Source of the DNA: Volvox africanus
Lineage: Eukaryota; Chlorophyta; Chlorophyceae; Chlamydomonadales; Volvocaceae
Direction: 5' to 3'
Assembly (NCBI GenBank): GCA_030268105.1
Contig: BSDZ01000103.1
Coordinates: 248,001 to 312,000 of the forward strand
DNA: 64,000 bases
Below are positions 43,901-55,823 of the stretch, in pieces (the stretch's first letter is position 1; each line of letters begins with the position of its first letter). Under the pieces are notes generated by a model. It saw nothing but the letters and a program-made list of their open reading frames with translations. It was not told the DNA's origin and ran no database searches. The translations under genes were made by a program, and so were the position numbers.

Positions 43901-45477
43901 CCGGGACTGGCGACCGCCAGATCCGTACCCGCATCGCACACTACCGGACGCCGTGGACCGCTTGTTCGCCCGCTGTTGTGCACGCACATATCGGACGCCA
44001 CAAGCGTTGCACAACGTCTTAGGTCCTGCCGGCCCCTCGCGCCACTGGACATCCATCATCCCCGCAACGAGGCAAAGGAAATGGGTTTGAATTTGATCTT
44101 TATGCAAAGACTGTTTCGCACGTTGTTAGAACGGCAACAAAGGTGCCTCTTTCCTGTCACTAAACTGGGCCAACCGATAATCCTGTGCGTACGAAAATAG
44201 TCCGCTGCAGAGGACAGAGAAATTGTAATCACGCATGCTACGTAGACATTACGATTCGTATTTGTCTATATCTGCAAAGCTTTCCCTTCGCCGCGCATTA
44301 CACCGTCACGCCCTGCCATTACCTTACGCATGCACGTACCTGAGGAGTCTGTGTCGCTCCACACTCCACGCAGGTACGGCCGCTGACAAGCTTTCCGGAC
44401 CGCCGGACGGAAGCTGCTGGCTGTTCCTCAACGACGCGCTGCCGCTTCACCTCATCGCTATCGGCAACCCCTTCCCAATGCCCCAACATGCCTGCCGAAC
44501 CACGCTTCCCGTGCCCTTTGCCGTCCATCGCCTCCATGTTCCCCGCTGTGGACACAGAGCACGGTGGATAAGGAACGCAGTTTGTATGGGACGGAGGCAC
44601 AAAAGGCGCCAGGCACTTGCACAAACTGAAAAGTTCATAAACATATAACTAATAACCAGAACAGGTAGATCACGCAGAAGGATGGGCTCTTACCAAGCTC
44701 CAAAAAAGGGACAAAGCTGCTGTCGCACTGCTTATAGACCCCCCGACAGAAGAGCCAGTCATCGACATCCATGGATTTCGCCATCTGCCTTGCCTGCAAA
44801 CGTTAAAAATTGAGGTTGGCACTAGATTAATGTGGATAATGCTGTCATAGGACGCACCTCTTCGTAGTCTCCCGCCGTGAACACAACTGCCTTGCCACTG
44901 ATGCACCCGATAGGGTTGACATCAGTTTCCTCAAGGGCAACAACTTCATACTCCCGGTTCCCGCCCTGGAAATCGGGTTCCAGGTGCGCACGGCGCTCAT
45001 ACCATGCAACCTGCAAGGTCATTTGAGTTGACGACAGGAAAAAGACCAGTTAGTACCACCACAAAAGCCACTACAGCACCCAAAATACATATAGGAAGTA
45101 TCACAGGCAGCAGGAACCGCATCGGAGGGCGTTAAAGCGCGCCATATTGTTGAAAAAGCCCGCGCGTTTTCAACTGCAAGCTTTACAGATAGTTATTCCT
45201 CCGACCAATTTGTAGTAAAGGCTCCTTCAGATAACGCACGTACCTCGACGCAATGAGGGTCAGATGCGCGGCCACTCCGGTCGTGAAAACAGGCGAGAAT
45301 GCGGCCCACATAGGGCGGCAGGTCCTCGTCTTCCGGATACAGATAGGCACAGTCGCCAAGCTTGTACTCTACACCATTTAAGTTGAAGCCTGCATAGTCA
45401 GTCCGAGCGGCAACGCCAGAGTCTGTAGTCAGGGGCGGCCCGCAGAAGAAGAACTCGACTTGCGAAGGACCCGACAT
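40910..45477 (-). CDS. BAH-domain plus GATA zinc-finger protein (paralog 1)
   Basis: Nine exons join in phase to about 866 residues: 45244-45477 (ATG chosen; the exon may begin at 45513), 44858-45010, 44694-44793, 44340-44545, 43945-44044, 43583-43659, 42192-43256, 41476-41910 and 40910-41140 (stop TAG). Residues about 25-160 form a BAH domain (YKLGDCAYLYPEDEDLPPYVGRI, broken here as positions about 30-55; then VAWYERRAHLEP, DVNPIGCISGKAVVF, DDWLFCRGVY). BAH domains bind histone tails or other chromatin partners. At about residues 220-250 there is a GATA zinc finger of the plant C-x2-C-x18-C-x2-C type (CVECGATQTPQ spliced to WREGPAGPKTLCNACG), a DNA-binding motif. A long Ala/Gly/Ser-rich C-terminal part has no known domain. 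A nuclear chromatin or transcription regulator is inferred. The neighbouring paralog 2 lies 1.6 kb upstream on the same strand. Confidence 0.88.
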
Positions 45478-45513
45478 GATGAAGTTTTGGTGATGGATGG
45501 AGTTGAAGGATAA

Positions 45514-47041
45514 CTGTGGATGAAAAAACAAGAGATACGGAAACGGCTTTCTTGCCCCAATGCTGCCCTGGAATTGGCGTACAATTTGTCGGAAATGCCC
45601 AAGCAACATGTCTACTAACTCGCGGTATGGTCGCTCACTATCGTTACAAAAGCACGTTTCTGGGCAGTTCCGTAGGGTACCGACAAGCATATGGTGTTGC
45701 AACCGCGATAACCTTGCGTCGTCCTGCATATCCACTGCACCAGCTAGAACTAACTTCACTCAAGTTCATACATATTCAAAGACGTAATGCTGCCACAGCA
45801 GCTGCCTCGGTACACGTCGCACCCTGGTATACAAAAATGTGCGTGCAGCGTCGCCCAGAAACACAAAACCAACTCTCCTCATTAGTCATAACATGCAGTT
45901 TAAAGATGCCATTCCGGCACGAGTCGGCATTTGCCATCCGGGCGCATAGCAAACCCCACTTGTTACGCTTCGACATAGTCATAACTCAAACCCCTCCCGG
46001 CTTGCGGAACACCCGACACCTGCACTGCCTGCCCAACCAGCACCCAGTCACGCACGCGCCAGCACAACAAATCAAGGTGACCAGGCGCCCTAAATAAACA
46101 TTGACGCATACGACCAAACCGCACTGCACGCCCATTACCAATGCTCCTCGACTACTTGCCGATCATGCACATGGAACATATTCCCTCTAAGGAGGCGTCG
46201 AAAGTGAGCGTCGGGGGTCAGCTGCGGCGACGTGCCCCAATTCAGCCCAAGCAGCCCGACACGTCGCAAGCCTCGACCCATCCCTTTCGGGATATTTCCT
46301 GAATCCCATGTTCATGCCCAGATTTCCGAGGCACAAGCGCAAAGCCAACATAACCTGGCCCGCATGAATGTGATTTCTACCGAGCAAGCAGGAAGCTGTT
46401 TGTGCTCATCCGGTGGGACGCTACTCCAAGGACGTTTCCGTCCCTCCGCTATTCGGCTGCCCTCTTTGGAAACCCTGTCGCCCCAAATACCCAAGTAGTT
46501 GGTGCATTGGACATGTATCGCCAAAAACCAGACCACCGGCGTATGGATGAACGAGTCAAGACCCCACAGCCGCGGTCCAGTGATGCGTCGATTAGAAGCA
46601 AGTGGTCCAAACGGACAGCATTGGATTGAGGTACGATATAGGAGACACATGAAGTTAACGCAATCGCGTGTTCCGTGTCGTGGTGGCATCATCGAAGCAG
46701 CGCATATCCATGGCCGTCAAGTATTCGTCAGGTCACCCGTGAGGCGCGTCGGCGGGAGAAGGGAATCCATACCGGTGAACAACGGACCGATGTCATGGCG
46801 CCCGGTAGCAGGAGCCCACGCATGGTCGGAGGGAAGCGGGCAGGAAAGATGAAGATGAAGATGGGGAAGGGGGGCGCAGGGGAGGTGTGGCGAGGTGTGG
46901 TAAAATGACAAGATGGCCGGGCAATGTCGCTTCGTCATATGTGGATGGGTGATGCGTGCCCGGGCAGGACGTGATAATGTTATAGTTAGTGCATGTGGCA
47001 TCATCATTAAATGATCGTCGATTTCTTGGGGCCCGTCGCGC
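45514..47041. other. Spacer between the BAH-GATA paralogs
   Basis: It holds the 5' flank or promoter of paralog 1 and the 3' flank of paralog 2. A further 5' exon of paralog 1 is possible between 45.5 and 46.1 kb, where the plus strand is A/C-rich like its introns. No exon could be joined with confidence. Confidence 0.4.
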
Positions 47042-50000
47042 TTAACGAATCCCCTCATTAACGGCAACGTACGGCGTACGATTCTGAACCACGTCTGATA
47101 AAGCATCTAGAAGGACGACGCGCATGGAGGCGCGCCGGCCTACGTTTTGACTTTTGCCCTGTTTTGTGACCCGATCTGCCTGCTGCTGCTGCTGCGCCCG
47201 AGGAGGGGTTGGCTCCTGCACCAGTGCAGAGGCACGCAGGCGGGCAGGAAGGTAAAAGCATGCTTCCCCCTCCTCCTGTTTTGCCGCCTAGCAATCTTCC
47301 ATGCCCTCTTTCCTGTCCCTCTCTTTCACACATACCGTGTCTCGGTGCGCCAGATGAGATAGAGCGCTCATTCATGCAGAGCGCTGCATACGTCAACTGC
47401 AATTTCCTTACCCAACAACCCTACCGGACCCACCTGCGAGCGGCCCTGCCCATTTTTGGGCCCGCCACCGCGCTTCTGTCCTGCTGCCTTCTGCTGTGAA
47501 CGCACATACCGCACCCCGCAGGCATTACAAAGCGTCTTCGGCCCTGCGAATAATTAGGGCGGGTTTGCCGTTAGGAATATTAATTAGGTTGAAGAGCTGC
47601 AGTGGGGGCGGCGGCTGTGGTGAAAGTGACGAAAGGGTGTCCACATAGTTTAACTATCTTAACTTCGCAACTCAACAACGCCGGGACCAACAAGGCGCAC
47701 GCAGGACGCGACACAGCGGAACCCTGAGACCCGATCATATCCCTCTGCCAATGCTCCACGTTACTCGGTTTACCAGCTGTAGATGAACCAGTCCAAATCC
47801 ATTCCTCTGAATCAGCAAGCGGCTGAGGCATGCCAAGTGGCCACGCAAGCCGACACAAGTAGCAGACAGGTAAGGAGATCAATCTATCATGCCCACCGTT
47901 ACCCTCCAACGCCATGTCATGCTGCAAGCATCTTCTTCTCCTGCCATCACCAACGGAGTCTCTCTCTCACCCGTACCCGCACCCTGTCCAGCATAACCTC
48001 AGGGAACTACGTGTCCCTTACGAGACTCAAGAACCTCCCCTGCAGCCTCGAGTGCTTGTGCAATACCGCAGGAGGTGGCGTCTTCATCATGCCTCCCTCC
48101 AAATGTACAAGAGCGTGTCCTTCACATGAAAAGATACGCACCCCGTCTGGATTTGTTTTGCGGACCACCATAACCCCGTGATTCCCCCCCAAACACAACC
48201 ACACAGACACATACGATAAATAGGGTCAATGCACCAGGGTGTTAGACCGCCAAATAGCGGCGCCGCCGACCCCGACGTACAAGCCGCCAGACGTACCCAT
48301 GGGTCCCTCTCGCCACTGCATTGGGGAGGGACACAAGACGGGTATTTATGGGTTAGCGACGGAATGAAACTGCGAAGCCAAACCAACAGAAGTTGCGCGT
48401 GCCGGCATTCCCATCATGTCAGGCTCTTGAGGAGCTGGTGATGAGGTGGATATTTAATGTGCGTAAATATGCGCGTCCCAAGCGGAAGGTTGGGAAGCGG
48501 GGCATCGTGCTTGAAGTCTACATCAACAGGGTGGAAAACGGCAATGATACGCATCTATACCAATATGACAATTAAATATCCGGGATATTAAGGGTGATAC
48601 AATTACATACATGTAGTATTATATCGTAATCACCTGCGGTGTCGAAGTAGCTCCACACTCCACACACGTCCTTCCCGTCACCTTCTGGCGCTTGCTAGCC
48701 GGCTGCTGCTGCTGCTGCGCCGGTCGCCTCTGCGGCGGCGGCCCCAGATCTTCAAGTTCTTGCTCAACGTCGTCAACGTCAGTAGCAGCGGCGCCAGCGC
48801 CGTTGGGTATGGCAGGCGGCGGTTGGTCGTGCGGTACGGAAGGCCCCTGCAGCGTCCCGCGCACCGAGCCGTCCGATCCCGACTTGAATTACGCCAATGC
48901 ACACGAAAGTCGCGGATCAGGCCGAGGGACAACGCACGCAATAAAATAATGAAAAGAGAACGAGAGGCCCAAAATCAGGCTGGGAGTGGGCCAGACTGCG
49001 AAATAATGCCGGTGGCCAGTTATACGACGGCTAGACCAGAGGCGAAGTTAATAATACATGTTTAGCTAACAATATTAAGAAAGAAGACATGCTCACGGGT
49101 GCGGAATAAAGAAAGGCGCAAGAGCCAATAATCATGCGCCATAGCTTCCAGTGGCATACGTAAACTTTGACCGCCAGGGCGGGCGAAAACGCGGATACTT
49201 CGAAGCTCTAATAGATGGGCAATTTCGCTGCTTAGCGTTTGGAAACTGTTAGCATCCGCCACCGCTGGACCAATGCAACAACTTAAAATTGCTACTGCCG
49301 TACCTGTGGTTGACTACCAGCCGAACCAGGTCCCCGACCATGCTGCTGTTGCGATTGTTGCTGCTGTTGGCCGTGCGGGAACGGATGTCCGAATCCCAAC
49401 GGCCGTTGCCTTTGTGCGGTCAAATGTAGCGGTTGTTCGTTGGTCACTGCAAGAGAGCGATAATGGACGGGATGATAAGCGGGCTCATGGCTTTTCATCG
49501 AAAGGAATATCAACAATGTGGTGATAAGAGGGTAAATGTCGTCTATTATCGCCGCGCTTACAAAGCCCGCCGGTTTTCTCCAACCCCACACATATCATTT
49601 GCTATCCGCCAAATATGCACCTCACGAGGCCACAACCTCACCTGACCAACTGACACACAAGCGACACTAACCTATTTCTGCCGACCCACCTAACCAATCA
49701 TCCATTTCGTCGGGTGCGTAGGCGACGAAGGAGTTGCTGCTCTGATGGAAGTAGCCCCGGCAGAAGAACCACCCGGGGGCGTTGCCGCAACGGCCGTACG
49801 CCTGCATGAAATGGAAAACGAATAAGCCGCAGCCTTTTGAAAATGAAGTCTGTACTAGTGTATGTGTTTGTGTGCGTTAAGCGCTAGCCACACGGAACAT
49901 AAGTCGTGATGGACACGTGTGCATATGGCTGTGTACTGGGATGTAATTGACTATACGCGTGCAATGAGTGTACCTGCAGGAGTCGATGTAATGTATCTAC

Positions 50001-51267
50001 CTGGGCCTGACAATGGTCAGGGGGAGCTACCCTGTCCCAGAAGAAATACCGCCAGAGCTCGCCAGTAAGCGGTTAGGGGAGGGAGGGGCTTCAAGACCCC
50101 GCATCGAGGCCGGAGTGCATATGCCGCGTGGCATGTAACTGCATGGCTTACTAGTTATACCCCAGATGTACTGCTCTGCACTTAATCGCAGAGCATGTCG
50201 GAAAGCGGCAGGTAAGGAAACTAAGGCACAAACATTATGAAACTTGCATCCTAGCGCAAACATAGTTTGTACGCGGACAGGTCCCGGCCAGGCTCACTCG
50301 CCTCCTCGTACGTGGGGGCCTTCACAATCCTGCATTTTCCCGAAATACATCCTGCCGAATGTGAAAACAGCATGGTGGCCGAGGTGACCGATAGGTTAAT
50401 TCACTAGTGTTCGCGGCGCGTGTGATGATAACATAACGATATTGTAACGGACGATCAGCTCATTTCTGTTTCCAAAGGTATTCGTCAATCGGGGCCGAGC
50501 GTAGACGTTGTGCATGTCCGGTAAGGGTTGTGCGCAATTGGTAACCAGAGGGACGAATAGGAAGGCATGTACATGTACCGCTTAAAACGGGCGCAAACGC
50601 ACAAATCCCAGCGCGCATGGCTGCTGAGCATGCAAATCGTTAGCTGTTGCAACAATATGTCTATCGCGCTAGGAACTGAGTAGTGTAACTCCTGTTTCTT
50701 CAACGTACATCTAGCTGTTCAGCCTTGAAGATCTACATCGCCACTCCAAGGCAATTAAGAGACGCGTGGCGGTAAGAGTGCAATATATTCGTAATCAAGT
50801 TAGATTTAATGCTTTCAGTGCTATCATGCGACAGCGGTCTGACGCCCAACCCGAGCACACACCGATGGGGTTTATGTCGGTATCTTCAAGCTCGAACACC
50901 TCCCTCTCGCTCTCTTCTATGCCTTTGGTTGAGGGCTCAAGGTTGACTCGCCGCTCAAACCATTTCACCTTAAAAAGCATGAGATCAAACATGTCCGCAC
51001 ATGTCAGCTGGCTCGGGAAAATTGCTAATTGGCCATTAAGCTACGTACCTCTATGCAGTGTGGATCAGCACCGGCCTGCACATTCCGGTCGACGAACGCT
51101 GCCAATATGCGAGCTATGTAGGGAGGAAATTGCTCGTCCTCCGGGTATAAGTAAACACAATCCCCAACATGATAAGTCTGATCATTCAAGGTAAAGCTTT
51201 TGTAGTTAATCCGATTATCCTCAACCTGCGTAAGCGGGGTCTGCGTTAATAAGAGCAGCGAAACGGA
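47042..51267 (-). CDS. BAH-domain plus GATA zinc-finger protein (paralog 2)
   Basis: Nine exons join in phase to about 393 residues: 51049-51267, 50863-50968, 50302-50351, 49690-49801, 49304-49446, 48634-48882, 48297-48315 (19 nt), 47434-47543 and 47042-47215 (stop TAA). The first exon listed begins at a CAG acceptor, so the true start lies in an unidentified upstream exon. The BAH domain is spread over the first four exons (YHVGDCVYLYPEDEQFPPYI, VKWFERRVNLEP, DINPIG joined to CISGKCRIVKAPTYEE, GWFFCRGYFHQ). The GATA finger CVECGATSTPQ / WREGPMG / PKTLCNACGVRY is split over three exons. The intron after 50302 begins GC rather than GT. Between the BAH domain and the finger is a Gln-rich stretch. 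The C-terminus is short, with none of the long tail of paralog 1. The inferred role is the same: a nuclear chromatin or DNA-binding regulator. Confidence 0.86.
48297..48315 (-). other. 19-nt microexon inside GATA finger
   Basis: The exon TGGCGAGAGGGACCCATGG is flanked by a CCCCAATGCAG acceptor and a GTACGT donor. It encodes WREGPM plus the first base of Gly and restores the C-x2-C-x18-C-x2-C spacing when joined to its neighbours. Skipping it would delete this part of the finger and shift the frame. Confidence 0.85.
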
Positions 51268-54200
51268 CTGTACTCATCAACTAAAGCCCGTTAGATAGAA
51301 TGACTATCCAAAGACAAGTGTTATGTCTAAGTGCGCAGCTGCACAGAAGCTCTGGCTGTTGATACGGTGCCGATTCTGGTCTCTCGCAACGAACAGCCAA
51401 GCCCTAAACAAAGCGCAACCCCTTAAGCACTCACTTCTCCATGTCCAACCCAAACAAAAAGTTGTAATGTCATTTCTGCTCGCGGTCACGCTCTTGATGT
51501 AGGCTTTTGCATAGTGAACGCCCGATCGCAGCTTGCCACGGCCGTGGTACCGAGTTAGCTATATCAGAAATACTGAAGACAACTATAATACTAGGAAACA
51601 ATGAATTAAGAGCTTATTGAAAGAACGCCTTTAGTGGCAACGGTGGAGGTATAAATCCATGTGATCGGCAAGGTGTTCGTGGTCCAACAGATGACATGGC
51701 TATGCCAACGTAACGAGGGCAACTCTAATGCAGATGGGTTGGGCTCGATGGTGGTCTCTGCAAAGTTTTTGCATCTGATGACGCGCTCCAGAACTACATA
51801 CGACACGGTTAGCGGGAGCAATTCACACCAGTACGGAACATCCGACGAGCAATTCTCAGTAAACATGAGTCAACAATGTTGCGTAAATCATATATAATAT
51901 GCTTCTTGCACTATCATAGCCTTTGACCTGTTGACAGATATCGTTACGGGTGTTTGTTCTTCCTAAGTTCTGCGACGCACGTCTTGGGATTACAGTCAGA
52001 GCAATCACAGGCCGATTCCTGCACAACAGTCACTCCCGACTGGCACCTTGGCCAGGATCATGGCAGGCGCCTTCCACTCGACAGTCCAGAGTCAATGCAC
52101 GGGGTAAGATAGATATTAGCTTACTGTTATGCCTCACTTTCTCAAACTGGAGGCCCGAGATCTAAAACTGGTACAGAAATTGGGGGAACGTCCCTGCCGG
52201 GCAAAGTCATGACTTTGAATTTGACGTCCATACACACTCTTTGCTCAGCTATAAATTACCTTGGCATCATCGGACCCTGGCATGGTCCGTCGTGATCCAG
52301 GGGTAACAGCGGCATCGTATCCATATATAAAGAAGTGGAGTCCGAACTGCTGGAGTGCAGCGCCCACACGAACGCCTTCCGCATAACACTGTGAGCTTTA
52401 CTCTGCCAGACATACCGGCATCACTAGCCTAATGAAAGCCTCAGCTAGCGCATATATTATGGCAAAACTACATGCGAAACGCTAGAACTACTCTTGGTGA
52501 ACAAGACTACATCCATGCGCGCCCATCCGCGTTCAGTACTTATGGGTACTTTGGGTTCCTTATAGTTAGGTCAAGATTAGCCATTTGGGAGCAAACGGTT
52601 GCCAGATCCACTTACACAAAAGCAGGAAAATCGTAGTCAACCGTCTCAACTAACCAAAACGTTTGAACCCCCCTAAAACCCCACTAGCAATCAAGCAAAC
52701 CACTGTCCCTGGGGCAGACCCAACTGCAGTGGGGATAAACTGAGCTGGCCTTCCTGGAGGCGAAGATATCCCTCTTTCCTGACATGCCCCTGGCTCAGCC
52801 GCCATAGCTGTTGCCTACATGCCCCTGGGGCCGTACCTCATCCACTCAGGCCGCCCGTGTATGCATGGCCGCACCCTGGCACCGCATGCAGGGACTTCCT
52901 CCCAGGGAAGAATTTGTAAAGGGAGGAAGGGTGGGAAAAGAAAGAAACCACCCAGAACCAGGCCCACCACGCCATAGTGGTCTAGCCAAGATACATATTC
53001 ACAAAAGCAGGGTATAAAGTAACGTCTCGAACGTTGGGACTCACGCCAGGCTAACGTCAGTTTTAATTGTCGCACATGTACGGCACTCATAAACACAAGT
53101 TGATGTGCAACAAGTAACCCATCAGTACTCAAAAGGCCTTTGCGGAACTCAATAACTACACCGAAACCTATGGTACTGCGACCCGCTTCTAAGACGGCCT
53201 TCTGTTATCTTGAATCGCATTTGTGGAAAGACCCAAAATGTCACATCTTTTACAGTTGACAGTTGTCCCAGCCACATGAAATTTTGCAACGCATGTGCAT
53301 TTGTCGTGCCTTGCTATGTAGAATTTAGCAATCTTTAAAGTAAAGGAGATAGCGATGTAGAGAGAGCGGCAACCGTGAGCGAGCTACGTAGATGTGGGGT
53401 TCGACAATAGTTTAGCTGCGCATGTGTCCCCGATTTGCAATTTATCTGCCAATAAATAATATATGATAAAAGAGAAATTAAAATAATACAATTAATATTA
53501 ATATGCGGTAGCTCATTTGCCACCGGTAGCTTCTCCAGCTCCGCCGTGCACTTGCACACATACTGCCGGTATGTGGTCCGGTATGCGCCCTTACGTGCGC
53601 GATTATAATAACCGTTTGCAGGAGGGTGATAAGTATTGATTTTCTTATTATCCGCGGTTCAGGAAGGGGGCAAGAGAGAAACACCTGACTGTGACTGTTT
53701 GCCCTTTCACTGTGTGATTGCTGTGAAGTTTTACAGGGTACGCACACACACATATACACAGCGGCCAGAGCGCAGGGTGCATGAATTGTATTATTTCGGA
53801 TTGCAAATTTTCGATCACCAAACTATTGCCGATTCCTGTGCTTGATGAACGGTTGCCAATACTATCGATGAGAGGATCCGAACCCGTCCCAAGCGCGCTA
53901 AACTTTTGCCGTCCTATGAATACGCCTGGATAGAAGAAGTTTGACATGTTTTCTAGTATTATATACAGTATATGATTGTATCCAAAGAATTGCCGTGCGC
54001 GCCGCGCCATGCCGTGCCGCGCCACGCACGCAAATTTCATAGCTTTGCAGTGAAGTATGACAAGTTAAGTACATATTCATAAGCTATCCTAATGTATCGG
54101 TTTACCTAGCTTAAAGCGCGATAGCCCTATGCGCGAACCAGCGAAGTTCACCCCGGAAACGAGACCCGGAAATAGGGATCGGTATGATCCCGGTACATGG

Positions 54201-55823
54201 CGCGAGAAAGCGCGGCTGCCCTTGCATGGCTGTGGGGTTGCCATAAGTTGCTCAGTGGCGATTGATACAGCAATTTGGCATCTGCTGAAGAAAAAGCTCG
54301 TAGACGAGCTGTCACGAGCCCGATTCTGCTTGTTAGTTATAAACAAAACATCGGGCAGGAATACACATACCCACATGTGTATGCAGACGATTATTCAGGG
54401 GACAGCTGAAGGCATAACCTCAAATCATCCATCACCCATTCTGCATTCTACATTCCTGTGACTTTAACGTCCCCTATGTTGCCACCCTCCGCTCCTTACC
54501 CCCTTGTGTGTGCTCTACCGGCCGCTTACCCTGCCGATCGCAGTCCCGTGCTCTCTCTCCCCATCCACCTGGTTCTCTCTGCTTCCTTCATCTCTCAAAC
54601 GGCGCTAACCTCGGCCAAAATTGGACTATTTTCCTGCCCGCATCGATCACCTCACTCAGGCAGATAGAGTATTGCTGCTGTAAGCAGGCAGCCTTGCACG
54701 CGCTTATGTACCCTGTTTCGTTCCATACAGCCCGTCAGGTTCACGCAGGCCACAAGCAACTTGCACACGCTCCGCCTCAAACCTGGCTCGCTCAAAAACT
54801 TCAGGAGGGGATGGAAACCTCACGACTCAGACCCCTTCAGACCCCTCACCTACCCACAAAATCAAGCCGGGTCTAATCAGACCCGATGCCGGCCCCATGG
54901 AGGGCACATCATCCGTCGAACCGCATCACACATAAGAGCATAGAAACACGAGCACACACGCGCACACACTTCCTCTCCCCTTCTCTCCCCCCAACACCAT
55001 CGAATTACCCTCTCCGGCACTTCCTCTTCGTCAAGTGAATCTGCATGACTAAAAAAGTACATCCTCACCAAATAAAAGTGTCAGTTCGTCCCTCACACAT
55101 GACACATAACAAAAACGACCACCTTACACCCGCCGACTACCGGTGAACCAGTGATGATGCGCACCAGCTAAGAATCGATTTCCGCTCTCCAATCCACAAT
55201 GGAAGTGGCTCTTGCTCTTCGAGAGGCGGGCCTTCGCTGCCATTCCCTGGGATATCATCTTGTAGGCGGTCCGCTGTCGTCCTTTCCGTGCCTTCCCATC
55301 ACAATCACGAGCTGAAATATCAGTGCGCCCATATCATGAGATATTGCGTCATAATGCAAGATGTCATGTCGTATCATGTCGTATATAGTGTGCCTGAAAA
55401 TTACCACCAGTTACGATCTCCCCCCCCGTCGTACACAGTCTCTCGGATGAGATAAAGCCACTGCAGCAAATCATTCGTTTCTCGCCGGAGACGTCATGGT
55501 CACCAAACCTCGCTTATCGCTGGATGGCAATGGCGGCCGCACCTTGCTGCGACTGGCCAGCCCGCCGAGGTCATCTCTTACACGACACAAATCGCACAGC
55601 ACTCCTTGATTTTGCGCTCTGTTAACGGTCATGACGCCGTCATTCCTCAAATCCGGAACTGACAAAACTGACACGGTATGGGGTCCAGTACGAACCGCAA
55701 ACTTCAAGGATAACAGCCTTAGCAAAAGATATAGGCCATATATGGATGGCCTTATCATAAGCTCATAAACGCGCACAACATACCAAGTGTGTTTTTCTTT
55801 TTATCCGCGCACACCACACTCGG
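51268..55823. other. Gene-poor interval
   Basis: The left part should hold the missing 5' exon(s) and promoter of BAH-GATA paralog 2. A minus-strand ATG frame at 51606-51866 (86 codons, starting MFTENCSSDVPYW) has natural composition but no recognised domain. It could be a small gene or an exon. From 52.2 to 54.5 kb the sequence is AT-rich with no supported gene. The right end is the 3' flank of lycopene cyclase. A TGTAA sequence, the usual green-algal polyadenylation signal, occurs on the minus strand at 55578-55582, about 240 nt past its stop. Confidence 0.4.

Noticed and set aside
52668..52680. CCCTAAAACCCC resembling a green-algal telomere repeat (also CCCCTAAAACCCTAAGG near 63955)
   Set aside because: There are only one or two units and no array, so this is not evidence of a telomere or an interstitial telomeric block.
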